The notes: generated from the letters alone by a model not told the origin. A DNA stretch of 64,000 bases from Planctomycetota bacterium (GCA_016220085.1 JACRIN010000008.1:102584-166583), one strand, 5' to 3'. Positions 18,567 to 27,684 are shown, numbered from the stretch's first letter. Program-made: numbers and translations.

Positions 18567-20141
18567 CTACGGCGCGAGCGTGAACTCGAGAGCGTTCGAG
18601 AGCCCGGTGTTGTTCGGCGGGGTGAAACCGGGATCGCGGAACCAGTACTGCGCGTCGACGAGCACGCCGCCGATGAGCGCGGGATCGGCGCCGCTCGCGA
18701 CGTACGCGTTGAAGTCGAGCGCGAACGAGCCGGAGCAGTCGTTCGGCGGCGGGTTGCCGCCCGAGCTCTGCACCGCGGTGCGCTTGATCGGCGACTTGAC
18801 GCAGAGCGTGCCGCCTTGGAACGGCGCCGACGCACGGCCGTGCGTGCCGTAGAAGAGCAGACCGTTCTTGTTGTTGAGCGCTTGGCTCGCGGAGATCGTG
18901 AAGCCGGAGCCGGCGCTCGCGCTCGGGGTCCCGCTCGACGCGATCGCGGGCGAGCAACCGACGCTGGTCGTCTTCGCGACGCAGTAGGTGACGGTCGTCG
19001 GCGGGACTTGCTCGTAGATCGACACCAGCGAGCTCAGCCCCGCCAGGTTGCCGCACACGACGCCGAGGTCGAGCCAACCGTCGCCGTTCCAATCGCCGAC
19101 GACGCACGAGCGCGGGTAGAGCCCGGTCGGCACCGTTTGCGGCGCGGAGAACGCTCCGCCGCCCTGACCGAAGAAGATCTGCACGCCCGCGACGCCGGCG
19201 AGCACGACGTCGAGCTCGCCGTCGTTGTTCAAGTCGCCGAGCTCGGTCTCCGCCGCGCCCGTGGTCGTCGGATACGCGTGGAGCAGCGTGAACGTGCCGT
19301 TGCCGACGCCATGCCAGATACGCAGCATCGACCCGCCGCTCAGCACGTCGTCCTGCCCGTCGCCGTCGATGTCGACGACCGCCGCGCTCTCGACGTTCTC
19401 GTTGAGCACGAGTCCGCCGGAGTCCGCGAAGTTGCCGAGCGTACCGAGGTAGTTGTTCAAGAGCACCTGCACGCCGGCTCCGTGCGCGAAGAGCAGGTCG
19501 AGGTGCCCATCGCCATCGAAGTGCCCGGCGTAGATCCGCCGACCGACCTTGCCGTGGGTGTTCAGCACCGGTTGGAAGCCGCCGAACGTGCCGTTGCCGT
19601 TGCCCTTGAACCAATCGACGGCCCAGCCGCCGCCCTCGCTCGCCGCGGCGAGGTCGAGTTTGCCGTCCTCGTTGAAATCGCCCGCCACCGCCGCCACCGG
19701 CGGAGTTGCGAGCGTCGAGACCGTCGAACCGCCGCCGAACCCGCCGGTCGTGTCGTTCAGGCGGAGGGTGACGCCGTGCTGTGCCCAGCCGTACGCGGTG
19801 GAGACGAGATCGTCCCAGCCGTCGCCGTCGAAGTCGCCGTCGGCGAGTCCCCACGCGGAGTAGGACGCGTACTCGAACGTCGAGCCGAAGTCGGACTGAC
19901 CGTCGCCGAAGAGCACCTCGACCTTGCCCTGCCCGTAGCCCTCCTGACTGACGGCGATGTCGAGGTTGCCGTCGTGGTCGAAATCGGCGCAGAGCGCTTG
20001 TCGCGCGTTCTCCTGCGCGGTGCCGTAGTCGACGCGCGGCGCGAAGGTGACGCTCTGGGCGGCGACGGAAGCGACCAGGATCGCGAAGCACGAAGCGGCG
20101 TGGACGCCGCGCGCGGCGCGAGCGAGGGGAATGATTTTCAT
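18567..20141 (-). CDS. Exported FG-GAP/VCBS-repeat protein with shared C-terminal domain
   Basis: 524 residues with a signal peptide (MKIIPLARAARGVHAASCFA). About seven FG-GAP/VCBS repeats follow with calcium-loop signatures (DFDHDGNLDIAV, DFDGDGWDDLVS, DFNEDGKLDLAA, DIDGDGQDDVLS, DLNNDGELDVVL, DWNGDGWLDLGV), predicting an extracellular beta-propeller. The last 140 residues (from YCVAK) form a domain also found on the subtilase at 32591-36304 and, in diverged form, the esterase at 27685-29133. Its markers are LNNKNGLLFYG, PFQGGTLCV, KRTAVQ and GGNPPPNDCSG. Probably a surface or envelope protein; ligand unknown. Confidence 0.88.
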   Translation of the reverse strand: MKIIPLARAARGVHAASCFAILVASVAAQSVTFAPRVDYGTAQENARQALCADFDHDGNLDIAVSQEGYGQGKVEVLFGDGQSDFGSTFEYASYSAWGLADGDFDGDGWDDLVSTAYGWAQHGVTLRLNDTTGGFGGGSTVSTLATPPVAAVAGDFNEDGKLDLAAASEGGGWAVDWFKGNGNGTFGGFQPVLNTHGKVGRRIYAGHFDGDGHLDLLFAHGAGVQVLLNNYLGTLGNFADSGGLVLNENVESAAVVDIDGDGQDDVLSGGSMLRIWHGVGNGTFTLLHAYPTTTGAAETELGDLNNDGELDVVLAGVAGVQIFFGQGGGAFSAPQTVPTGLYPRSCVVGDWNGDGWLDLGVVCGNLAGLSSLVSIYEQVPPTTVTYCVAKTTSVGCSPAIASSGTPSASAGSGFTISASQALNNKNGLLFYGTHGRASAPFQGGTLCVKSPIKRTAVQSSGGNPPPNDCSGSFALDFNAYVASGADPALIGGVLVDAQYWFRDPGFTPPNNTGLSNALEFTLAP

Positions 20142-20450
20142 GGGGGATCCGAGCGCTGGAAGAGGGGCGGAGCGGCGATTCGCCGTCGATGCGACGAGCG
20201 GCGCGCCGCGTCGGCAACTCGCGTTCCGGTTGCAGGCTCAGGCCAAGACGCGAGTCAGGTCGCATCGCGTCGCGAACGGGCTCGCGCGAACGCACGGATT
20301 CCGGGCCGCGCGGTGTAAGAACGACAAGCGCGCCGCGGGATCGAAGCGCGAAGCTCACGCCCGCGGTCGTAGGCGAAGGTGCCGTACTGCGTAGGCGAAC
20401 ACCCGCGCGGTCGAGAGGTCTGCGCGCTCGCGGCCGGCGCGGCGCGCGAC
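20142..20450. other. Intergenic region (309 bp)
   Basis: Contains no supported gene. It separates the end of the ABC permease gene from the start of the FG-GAP gene on the minus strand and should carry the promoter of the latter. I see no convincing -35/-10 pair or terminator. Confidence 0.4.
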
Positions 20451-22139
20451 TCAACGCACAGCGTAGATCGTCTCGACGCGCGCGCCGTCGAGCGAATGCC
20501 ACTCGACGCGATCGGGGAGACGCGTCACGAAGCCCTCGGCGCCGCACTCGATGGGCCAGGCGCGAGGCAGCTCGACACGAGAGCCGTCGAGCCCGAGCGC
20601 GAACGTCGCGTCGCGGTGGGTGATCGTCGCGAGGCGTCCGTGGCTCGACCACTCGACGAGTACGCCTTGCTCCGGGCCGAAGACGAGCTCGCCGTCGCGC
20701 GCGCCGCGGATCGAGAGCTTCTCGCGCTCCTGGATCGCGACCCAACGACCGTCGGGCGAGACGCGGGGACGTCCGATCGACTCGCCGTCGAAGCGGGCGA
20801 ACACGCGCTCGCTCCCGTCGAGGAGGTTCTTGCGAAGGAGCGCGCCGGCCTCGTCGCGGTAGAACGCGATGCCGACCTCCGGCGAGAGCGTCACCGGCTG
20901 ATCGTCGCGCAAGCGCACGCCGTGGCTGCCGTCCGCGAGCGCGAGCACGGAGTGGTTGCCGATCCGTTCGAGTCGATACCAGGAGGGCGGAATGTCGGCG
21001 GCGAGCTCGAGCGCGTCGGAATCGTCGCCGAACGACTCGACGACTCGAGCAGTGCGCGGATCGACGAGCTCGTAGCGGTACTCGCCCGAACCGAACGTGC
21101 CCGGCGCCGACACCGTCAGCAGATGGCCGTCGCTCGTCCACTCCCGCGCGCTCCAGCCGCGACGGCTCGGCGACCAGATCGAGCGCCAGCGGTCGTCGAG
21201 CTCGCGGCACTCGCCGGTCGCGCGATCGAGGATCCAGACTTCCAGGCGCGAGAGCTCGGTCGTGGAGAGCCACGATTCGCGCGACAACGTCGGCCAGTCG
21301 CCGTCGAGCTTGGCTACGCGCTCGGCTTGCAGCGCCACGTAGCGGCCGTCGGGACTCGGTCTGACGTTCCAGATCGAGACGCCGTGCGTGAACGGCACGA
21401 GGTCGGCGCGCGAGCTCGTGCTCGCGAAGGTCCACGCGAGCGGCGGCGCGACGACGCACATCCCACCGGCGGCGAACGCGCCCACGCGGCGCAGCCCGAA
21501 GCGATCGAAGCGCACGACGCAGTAGGCCGCGACCGATGCGATGCAGAGCGCCGCGGTGAGCGCGAGCGCGACGCCGAGCGGTCCGCTGGCACTCGCGACG
21601 CGGCCGAGCAGATCGACGTTCGGCATGCGCTCCGCGCCGAGGACGAGCCAGCCGAGCAAGGCCGGCACCCCGACGCCGACCAGCGCCGCCGGCAGCGCCC
21701 GCCGCAGCAAGCTCGCCGCCGCGAGCAGGGCCGCGAGCCACCACGCGAAGACCGGCGTCAGGCGCGACGAGTCGGCCGCCGGCTCGAACGAAGCGAGCAC
21801 GAGCTCGGCCGCGAACGCGACGAGCTCGAACCCGGCGAGCGCGGCGACGACGAAGCTCGCTTTCGCGCTCCACAGCTTCCAGCGCGAGACCGGCAGGCGC
21901 ATCAGCGTCGTTTCGACGCCGCTCGCCGCGTCGTGCGCGAGCGCTTCCGCCGCGAACGCCGCGGCGACGACCAGCAGCGCAGCCGGATGGATCGCGCCCA
22001 AGCGCAGCGTCGCGTCGAACCCGTCGCCGAGCACGAGTTCAGCGCCGGCGAGCAACGCGACGTAGAGCAACGCGCACGTCGCGAAGAGCACGCGGTGATC
22101 GCGCGCTTCCTTCCACCAGAGCGCTCGCCACACGTTCAT
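20451..22139 (-). CDS. ABC-2-type permease fused to a beta-propeller-like domain
   Basis: 562 residues. The first about 240 hold six or so hydrophobic segments typical of ABC-2 permeases (MNVWRALWWKEARDHRVLFA, then LLVVAAAFAAEALAHDAASG and ETTLMRLPVSRWKLW). The last about 300 are outside the membrane and contain repeated SPDGRYVALQ / SPDGRWVAIQ strands, as in TolB/WD40-type propellers. It is the third gene of the operon gntR - ATPase - permease, with ATGA overlaps at each junction. It probably exports or senses a hydrophobic or envelope substrate; the substrate is not evident. The fused propeller is unusual for this family. Confidence 0.8.
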   Translation of the reverse strand: MNVWRALWWKEARDHRVLFATCALLYVALLAGAELVLGDGFDATLRLGAIHPAALLVVAAAFAAEALAHDAASGVETTLMRLPVSRWKLWSAKASFVVAALAGFELVAFAAELVLASFEPAADSSRLTPVFAWWLAALLAAASLLRRALPAALVGVGVPALLGWLVLGAERMPNVDLLGRVASASGPLGVALALTAALCIASVAAYCVVRFDRFGLRRVGAFAAGGMCVVAPPLAWTFASTSSRADLVPFTHGVSIWNVRPSPDGRYVALQAERVAKLDGDWPTLSRESWLSTTELSRLEVWILDRATGECRELDDRWRSIWSPSRRGWSAREWTSDGHLLTVSAPGTFGSGEYRYELVDPRTARVVESFGDDSDALELAADIPPSWYRLERIGNHSVLALADGSHGVRLRDDQPVTLSPEVGIAFYRDEAGALLRKNLLDGSERVFARFDGESIGRPRVSPDGRWVAIQEREKLSIRGARDGELVFGPEQGVLVEWSSHGRLATITHRDATFALGLDGSRVELPRAWPIECGAEGFVTRLPDRVEWHSLDGARVETIYAVR

Positions 22140-23029
22140 CGTCGTGTCTCCTCGCCGAGTGCGGCGGCCAGCAGGTCTTCGAGCTCGCGGCCGAGCGGCT
22201 CGACGTGCCGCACGCGCGCGTCGCACGCGAGCGAACGTTCGACGTCCGCGCCGCGTTCGAGCGCGCAGACGATCGCCTCGCGCGCGTCGCGGCGTTCGAT
22301 GCGTGCGTCCTCCGGCGGTCGCCAGTCCGCCGCGGAGCCTTTGAGCTCGACTGCGAAGCGCCGCGCGTCCGCGCGGAGCCCTTCGAGCTCGCCCGCGAGT
22401 CGCACGCGGCCGTCGACGAGCAGCACGACGCGGTCGGCGAGGCGCTCGACGTCGCCGAGCGAGTGCGTGGCGAACAGCGCGCTCGCCCCGGTGTTGCCCA
22501 AGTGCTCGAGCAGCGCCGCGAAGACGCGCCGGCGCGCCAGCACGTCGAGGCCGCCGAACGGTTCATCGAGCAGCAGGAGCTTTGGTCGATGCGCGAGCGC
22601 CGCGACGAGCAGCGCGACCGCGCGTTCGCCGCGCGAGAGCTCCGCGAGCTTCGCGCGCGGCTCGACGTGGAACTCGCGCGCGAGCCGCCGCGCCTCGGCG
22701 TCGTCCCAGGTCGGATGGAACGGCGCGAGGAAGCGCCACTGCTCTTCGACGCGCATCCACTTCGGCCACGCGGTGCGCTCGTCGACCCAGCCGATGCGCG
22801 CCGCGAGCTCGGTGCGCGCGCGCCACGGGTCGAGACCGAGCACCGTGAGCGAGCCCGAGTCGGGCCGCAGCTCGCCGCCGAGCGCGCGCAAGAGCGTCGA
22901 CTTGCCGACGCCGTTCTTGCCGAGCAAGGCGGTCAAGCTGCCTTCGGGCACCTCGACATCGACGCCGCAGAGCACCTGTTTGCGGCCGAACGCGACCGCG
23001 AGGCCGCGCGCTTCGATCGAGTTCGTCAT
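22136..23029 (-). CDS. ABC transporter ATP-binding protein
   Basis: 297 residues. Walker A GKNGVGKST at 37-45, signature LSRGE at 131-135 and Walker B LLLLDEP at 151-157 are intact, with the H-loop in FATHSLGDVERLADRV. A C-terminal extension (after 215) is variable, as in drug or antibiotic exporters of the CcmA/YtrB type. It pairs with the permease downstream (ATGA overlap) and is preceded by a GntR repressor (ATGA overlap). Confidence 0.92.
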   Translation of the reverse strand: MTNSIEARGLAVAFGRKQVLCGVDVEVPEGSLTALLGKNGVGKSTLLRALGGELRPDSGSLTVLGLDPWRARTELAARIGWVDERTAWPKWMRVEEQWRFLAPFHPTWDDAEARRLAREFHVEPRAKLAELSRGERAVALLVAALAHRPKLLLLDEPFGGLDVLARRRVFAALLEHLGNTGASALFATHSLGDVERLADRVVLLVDGRVRLAGELEGLRADARRFAVELKGSAADWRPPEDARIERRDAREAIVCALERGADVERSLACDARVRHVEPLGRELEDLLAAALGEETRR

Positions 23030-23424
23030 GACGCTTTCCCTTTCGCTTTCGCGCTTGCCGTGAGCTCCCCGCGCACGAGCGCGAGCACCGCGTTCGAATC
23101 GAGCCCCGCTGCGAGCGCCTCGCGCGTCGCGCTCGCGAGTCGTTCCGCGACGACGTCGTCGCGGTGGCGGCGACAGTGCGCAAGCGCGCCGCCCGCGACG
23201 AACACGCCGTCGCCGCGGCGCGCTTCGAGCACGCCCTCGAGCTCGAGCTCGCGCCACGCGCGGCTGACCGTGTTCGGATTGACGCGCACGGCCTCCGCGA
23301 GCGCGCGCACGGTCGGCAAACGCTCGCCGAGCGCGAGCCTGCCCGCCGCGACCGCCGACCGGACCTGGTCGGCGAGCTGCTCGCTCGGACTCTGCGCCGC
23401 GTGCGGATCGACCTCGAAGTGCAC
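23026..23424 (-). CDS. GntR-family (YtrA-type) transcriptional regulator
   Basis: 132 residues: an N-terminal winged helix (PSEQLADQVRSAVAAGRLAL, ERLPTVRALAEAVRVNPNTV, SRAWRELELEGVLEARRGDG) and a short all-helical tail. That is the layout of the YtrA subfamily, which represses linked ABC transporter genes. The start is GTG at 23424. The AGGA ribosome site lies inside a perfect inverted repeat just upstream, so autoregulation of the whole operon is likely. Confidence 0.88.
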   Translation of the reverse strand: MHFEVDPHAAQSPSEQLADQVRSAVAAGRLALGERLPTVRALAEAVRVNPNTVSRAWRELELEGVLEARRGDGVFVAGGALAHCRRHRDDVVAERLASATREALAAGLDSNAVLALVRGELTASAKAKGKAS

Positions 23425-23426
23425 GG

Positions 23427-23448
23427 GTGTCCTATCGAGCTAGGACAC
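23427..23448 (-). promoter_or_regulatory. GntR operator (inverted repeat GTGTCCTA-N6-TAGGACAC)
   Basis: Perfect 8-base arms at 23427-23434 and 23441-23448, ending two bases before the GTG start of the regulator. Sequence and spacing resemble YtrA-family operators. On the minus strand the right arm supplies AGGA five bases before GTG, and TAGGAC could also be the -10 hexamer. Bound repressor would therefore cover promoter and ribosome site together. Confidence 0.7.
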
Positions 23449-23468
23449 TCGCGCACTGGAGCGAAAAT

Positions 23469-24605
23469 TCAGTCGACCGCGCGAGCCGCGTCGACGCCGA
23501 GTTCGACCAGCGTGCGTTCGAGACGATCGCAGATCGTGTCGAGCGCGAGCTCCGCGATCACCGCATCGCGTTGGCGGCGGGCAAGCGCCTCGCGTTCGGC
23601 GTCGGAGCGCGAGAGCACCTCGAGGATCGTCTTGCGCAGCGCCTGCGGCTCGAGCTCGGTGAACGTGAACGCGCTTGGGTCGCGCAGATCCTCGAATCCG
23701 GTCGCACGCGAGACGATCGTCGGCGTCCCGGTCAGGCAGCCTTCGAGCGCGGTGTTCTCGAAACCCGACCAACGCGACGGCACCACCAGGCACGCGAGCG
23801 AGCGATAGAAGCCGTGCACGTCGCTCGCGTGACCGAGGAACTCGACCGGGATGCCGGCGCGCTCGACCGGCGCCGCGAGCTCGCGCAGTGCTGCCTCGTC
23901 GGGGCCGCTGCCCTGGATCCGAATGCGCACGCGCTTGCCGCCGATCGCGCTCGGCAGCGTCGCGACCGCGCGCAGCAACAGGTCGAAGCCCTTCTGCTCC
24001 GCGAGGCGACCGATCGCGCCGATCACGAGCTCGGGGTCATCGCGCTCGAACCGCGGCGGCCACTCGTCGGGATCGACCGGATTGGGCACGACCGCTTGCG
24101 GCACCCGCTCGACCGTCTTCGCGCCGAGCGCGCGCGCGTAGCCGTCGAGACAGCGCTGGGAGTTGCCGATCAACGCGTTCGTCCGCGGCGCGAGCGAGCG
24201 GAAGCCGACGCGGCGATAGAGCTTGCGCTCCCACTTCCACCGATCGATGCCGAGCAGCGTCACGATCGGCTCGCGCGAACGCCAAAGCGCGAGCTTGACG
24301 TGCCAGTCGACCAACGTCTCGAGCGCGAAGACGAGCTTCGGCTTCTCGTCCGCGACGAATCGACGGATCGCGAGCATCGCGTCGAGTCTCCCGGCGCGCA
24401 GGATGCGTTTGTCGTGCGTCGTCAACGCGTGGATCGGGACGCCGAGCTCTCGCTCGCGCACGCCGAGCTCGCGATCACCCTGCAGCGCCGCGATCGCGGT
24501 CGCGTGACCGCGCGCTTGCCAGCCCTTCGCGAGTCGGAGGATGCGCCCCTGCGGCCCGAGCTCGAACGTCGCCTGCGAGACGAAGAAGACCGTGTGCAGG
24601 CTCAT
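23469..24605 (-). CDS. GT4-type glycosyltransferase
   Basis: 378 residues with two Rossmann halves. The C-terminal donor-binding half shows VIGAIGRLAEQKGFDLLLRA, then the E-x7-E-type segment RWSGFENTALEGCLTGTPTI. Membrane helices are absent, so it is cytosolic and acts on lipid-linked or envelope glycans; the sugar is unknown. ATG at 24605 overlaps the stop of the methyltransferase upstream (ATGA), and the two are probably one operon. Confidence 0.87.
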   Translation of the reverse strand: MSLHTVFFVSQATFELGPQGRILRLAKGWQARGHATAIAALQGDRELGVRERELGVPIHALTTHDKRILRAGRLDAMLAIRRFVADEKPKLVFALETLVDWHVKLALWRSREPIVTLLGIDRWKWERKLYRRVGFRSLAPRTNALIGNSQRCLDGYARALGAKTVERVPQAVVPNPVDPDEWPPRFERDDPELVIGAIGRLAEQKGFDLLLRAVATLPSAIGGKRVRIRIQGSGPDEAALRELAAPVERAGIPVEFLGHASDVHGFYRSLACLVVPSRWSGFENTALEGCLTGTPTIVSRATGFEDLRDPSAFTFTELEPQALRKTILEVLSRSDAEREALARRQRDAVIAELALDTICDRLERTLVELGVDAARAVD

Positions 24606-25438
24606 CGAGCGGCGTGGCAGGCGAGCACGATGTTGCGGTACCAGCGTCGCGCGAGCTTGCGACGCAGCGCGCGCGGCAGCCGCGCGGCGAAGCGCTCGAG
24701 TCGCTCGATCGAGCCGCGCGCGACCGCGCGCAGTCGATCGTCGCGGAGCACGTACGCGTCGACGCGCGCGAAACCGGCGAGCTCCGCGACGCGCGCGAGC
24801 TCCGCGAACGTCCATTCCTTCAGGTGGAAGCCCGCGGGCTCGTCCTGGAAGTAGCGCGACACGTCGTGCGGGCCGCCGTGGCGATGGGGGGTGCGCAAGA
24901 CGTAAGTCCCGCCGGGGGCGAGCGCGCGCAGCAGACTGGCGAAGTGCAGCTCGACGTCGTCGGGGTGGAGGTGCTCGAGCAACTGATCGCTGAACGCGAG
25001 GTCGATCGAGCCCGGCGCGAGCGGGAACTCGAAGCCGTCGTACACGACGAGCTCGAAATTGGCGGGCCGCTCGACGGGCCCGAGCTGATCGGCGATGTCG
25101 ATCGCGACGACGTGCGCGGCGCGCGCGCAGAGCTCGATCGCGAAGCGTCCGTCGCCCGCTCCGATCTCGGCGAGGCGCGTGCTCCGCTCGAGGAACGGCG
25201 CGAGCAGCCCGAGCTTGGTGCGATTGTCGCGCGCGGTGTCGCTCTCGCTCGCGCGCCGGACGAGCCGCGGATGATCGGGCACCGCCGCGAAGAGCTCCGC
25301 GTACATCGTGCGATAGATCGCGGCGCGCTCCAAGCGCGTCGAGCGCTTCAAGCGCGCGGCGATCGAGCTCTCGAGCTCGAAATGGCGTGTCACGCTCTCC
25401 AGCGTGCGTCCGGCGGGCAGCGGCGCTTTCAACCTCAT
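24602..25438 (-). CDS. SAM-dependent methyltransferase, glycan-cluster type
   Basis: 278 residues. SAM motif I (TRLAEIGAGDGRFAIEL), acidic motif II (HVVAIDIAD) and motif IV (SIDLAFSDQLLEHLHPDD) are clear, and LLRALAPGGTYVLRTPHRHG is typical of class I enzymes. N-terminal helices and the C-terminal basic tail (RLPRALRRKLARRWYRN) resemble methyltransferases found among glycan biosynthesis genes. The start ATG at 25438 begins MRLKAPLPAGR. It is divergent from the glycosyltransferase at 25520. Confidence 0.85.
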   Translation of the reverse strand: MRLKAPLPAGRTLESVTRHFELESSIAARLKRSTRLERAAIYRTMYAELFAAVPDHPRLVRRASESDTARDNRTKLGLLAPFLERSTRLAEIGAGDGRFAIELCARAAHVVAIDIADQLGPVERPANFELVVYDGFEFPLAPGSIDLAFSDQLLEHLHPDDVELHFASLLRALAPGGTYVLRTPHRHGGPHDVSRYFQDEPAGFHLKEWTFAELARVAELAGFARVDAYVLRDDRLRAVARGSIERLERFAARLPRALRRKLARRWYRNIVLACHAAR

Positions 25439-25478
25439 CGTTCGCAACGCGCCGCAGACTAGCACTCGGAGCGCGCGC

Positions 25479-25507
25479 TTGCCGCTCCCCGCGGGCTCGA
25501 CTAGCCT
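25479..25507 (+). promoter_or_regulatory. Promoter of the 25520 glycosyltransferase operon, near-leaderless
   Basis: TTGCCG (25479-25484), exactly 17 bases, TAGCCT (25502-25507). The ATG at 25520 is 12 bases after the -10, implying a leader of only a few bases. The minus strand of the same gap has TAGTCT (25461-25456) for the divergent methyltransferase gene. Confidence 0.6.
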
Positions 25508-25519
25508 CGCGCCGCGTCC

Positions 25520-26632
25520 ATGCGCCTCCTCTTCTTCGCCCAGTCGTTCCTGCCGGTCGTCGGCGGCGCGGAGCTCTTCCTCGACGGCCTCGCGCGGCGC
25601 CTGGTCGAGCGCGGACACGCGGTGACGGTGATCGCGGCGAAAAAGCGCGGCGTCGACAACACGCTCGACGCGCCGTATCGACTGCTCCGTTACACCAAGC
25701 CGTTCTATCGACGCGCGTGGCCGAGCTACGGCGCGGTGCATCTCTTGCGCGCGCACCTCGCCGCGCCGCCCGACGTCGTGCACGCGCACGGCACGTACCC
25801 GCCGGGCTACGCGGTCGCCGCGTACGCGCGAATCGCGAAGCGGCCGTGGGTGGTTCGCCCGATCGGCTTCGACATCCTGCCGGACGAGCCGTTGCGTCGG
25901 AATCCGGTGCTCGAGGCGCGCATCGCGCGCACGCTGCGCGCCGCGACGCGCGTCGTCGCGCAGAGCGTCGAGCTCGGCGAGCTCGTGCGCGAGCTCGGCG
26001 TGCCCGCGGAGCGCATCGTGCGCATCCCGAATGCCGTCGACGTTTTTTCCGCGCCGCGCGAGCCCGCGCGCGAGCCGGCGAGCGCCGCGCTCGGCAGCTT
26101 CCTCGCGAAGAAGGGCTTCGACGTGCTGCTGCGGGCGTTCGCGAGCGTGCGCGAGCGCGTGCCGAACGCGAAGCTGATCGTCGCGGGCGACGGCGAGCAG
26201 CGGGCGGCGCTCGAGGCGCAGGTGGACGCGCTCGGACTGCGCGCGAGCGTCACGTTGCCGGGGCTGCTGCGCGGCGCGGCGAAAGCCGACCTGTTGCGCA
26301 GCGCGTGGGTGTTCGTGTCGAGCGCGCGACGCGAGCCGTTCTCGAACGCGAATCTCGAAGCGCTCGCCGCGGGACTGCCGATGGTGGTCACCGCGGTCGG
26401 GGGCAACCGCGAGATCGTCGCCGAGCGCGAGAACGGGCTCTTGGTCGCGCCGGAGGACGAGCGTGGGCTCGCGAACGCGCTGGTCGAGCTACTCGGCGAC
26501 GCCGCCGCGCGCGAACGCTTCGGGCGCGCGTCGAGCGAACGCGCGAAGGAGTACGCGTGGAGCTCGATCGTCGATCGGTACGAGGCGCTGTATCGCGATT
26601 TGGCGTCGCGAGCGGACGGAGCGAGCTCGTGA
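25520..26632 (+). CDS. GT4-type glycosyltransferase
   Basis: 370 residues. The N-terminal acceptor half starts MRLLFFAQSFLPVVGGAELF with the GGAE loop. The donor half has RIPNAVDV, KLIVAGDGEQRAALEAQVDA and the EPFSNANLEALAAGLPMVVT catalytic-base region. Cytosolic, acting on a surface glycan or glycolipid. Its stop overlaps the GTG of the next glycosyltransferase, so they form an operon. Confidence 0.9.
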   Translation: MRLLFFAQSFLPVVGGAELFLDGLARRLVERGHAVTVIAAKKRGVDNTLDAPYRLLRYTKPFYRRAWPSYGAVHLLRAHLAAPPDVVHAHGTYPPGYAVAAYARIAKRPWVVRPIGFDILPDEPLRRNPVLEARIARTLRAATRVVAQSVELGELVRELGVPAERIVRIPNAVDVFSAPREPAREPASAALGSFLAKKGFDVLLRAFASVRERVPNAKLIVAGDGEQRAALEAQVDALGLRASVTLPGLLRGAAKADLLRSAWVFVSSARREPFSNANLEALAAGLPMVVTAVGGNREIVAERENGLLVAPEDERGLANALVELLGDAAARERFGRASSERAKEYAWSSIVDRYEALYRDLASRADGASS

Positions 26633-27633
26633 AGCTCTGCGCGATCGCGAAAGGCGTCGACATCCCGTCGTCGCGCATCCGCGTGCACCAGATGGCGCCG
26701 TACCTTGGGCGCCACGGGATCGAGCTCGTCGTGCATCCGTTCCCGCAGAGCTTCGCGGAGCGGCGGCGACTGCAGGCGGAGCTCGCGCAGGCCGACGTCG
26801 TGCTGGTGCACAAGGAACTGCCGACGTTCTTCAAAAGCCTGTGGCTGCGGCGCATTCGAAAGCCGCTCGTGTTCGATTTCGACGACGCGGTGTTCCTGCG
26901 CAAGCGGTTGCGCAAGGGGACGTACTTCTCGCACCACCGCATGCGGCGCTTCAAACGGATGCTCTCGATCTACGACGCGGTGATCGCGGGCAACGAGTTC
27001 CTCGGCGACGCATGCCGAGCGAGCGGACTGCCGTTGCTGGTCGCGCCGTCGCCGGTGCCGACCGACGTGCCGCGCGCGAGCGAGCGGGCGCCGAACGCGG
27101 TGCCGCGCATCGCGTGGGTCGGCCTCGGGACGAATCTGACCTACCTGCGGCAGCTCGCGGCGCCGCTGCGAGAGCTCGCGCAACGGATCGACTACCGGTT
27201 GGTCGTGATCTCGAACGCGGAGCTCGACCCCGAGTCGATGGGCGGCGTCCCGATCGAGAACGTCGCGTGGTCGCTCGCGGGCCAGGAGCGCGAGCTCGCG
27301 AAGTGCGACGTCGGCATCATGCCGCTCGAGCTCGACTCGCCGTGGTCGAAGGGCAAGTGCGCCTACAAGCTGCTCCAATACATGGCCGCGGGCCTGCCGG
27401 TGGTCGCGACCAACGTCGGCATGAACGCGCAAGTCGTCGCGCACGACGAGAGCGGCTTGTTGGTCGAGACCGACGCCGATTGGACCGCCGCACTCGAACG
27501 CTTGCTGCGCGACCGCGCACTCGGCCTGCGCCTGGGCTCCGCGGGCCGCGCGCGGATCGAACGCGACTTCTCCTACGAGACGATCGCGGCGAGCTGGGCC
27601 GGGTTTCTGCACGAGCTCACGCCGACTCGGTGA
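26629..27633 (+). CDS. Glycosyltransferase family protein
   Basis: 334 residues, start GTG at 26629 (VKLCAIAKGVDIPSSRIRVH) overlapping the previous stop (GTGA). The Rossmann-like donor half includes IAWVGLGTNLTYL, DVGIMPLELDSPWSKGKCAYKL and LQYMAAGLPVVATNVGMNAQ, a variant of the GT4 signature. The N-terminal half has LVFDFDDAVFLRK, seen in similar enzymes of surface polysaccharide loci. The sugar and acceptor are unknown. Confidence 0.85.
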   Translation: MKLCAIAKGVDIPSSRIRVHQMAPYLGRHGIELVVHPFPQSFAERRRLQAELAQADVVLVHKELPTFFKSLWLRRIRKPLVFDFDDAVFLRKRLRKGTYFSHHRMRRFKRMLSIYDAVIAGNEFLGDACRASGLPLLVAPSPVPTDVPRASERAPNAVPRIAWVGLGTNLTYLRQLAAPLRELAQRIDYRLVVISNAELDPESMGGVPIENVAWSLAGQERELAKCDVGIMPLELDSPWSKGKCAYKLLQYMAAGLPVVATNVGMNAQVVAHDESGLLVETDADWTAALERLLRDRALGLRLGSAGRARIERDFSYETIAASWAGFLHELTPTR

Positions 27634-27684
27634 AGCCTTCGAACCGCCGCGGAACCCGGACGGAGGTCCGGGGTTTCGCCGCGC

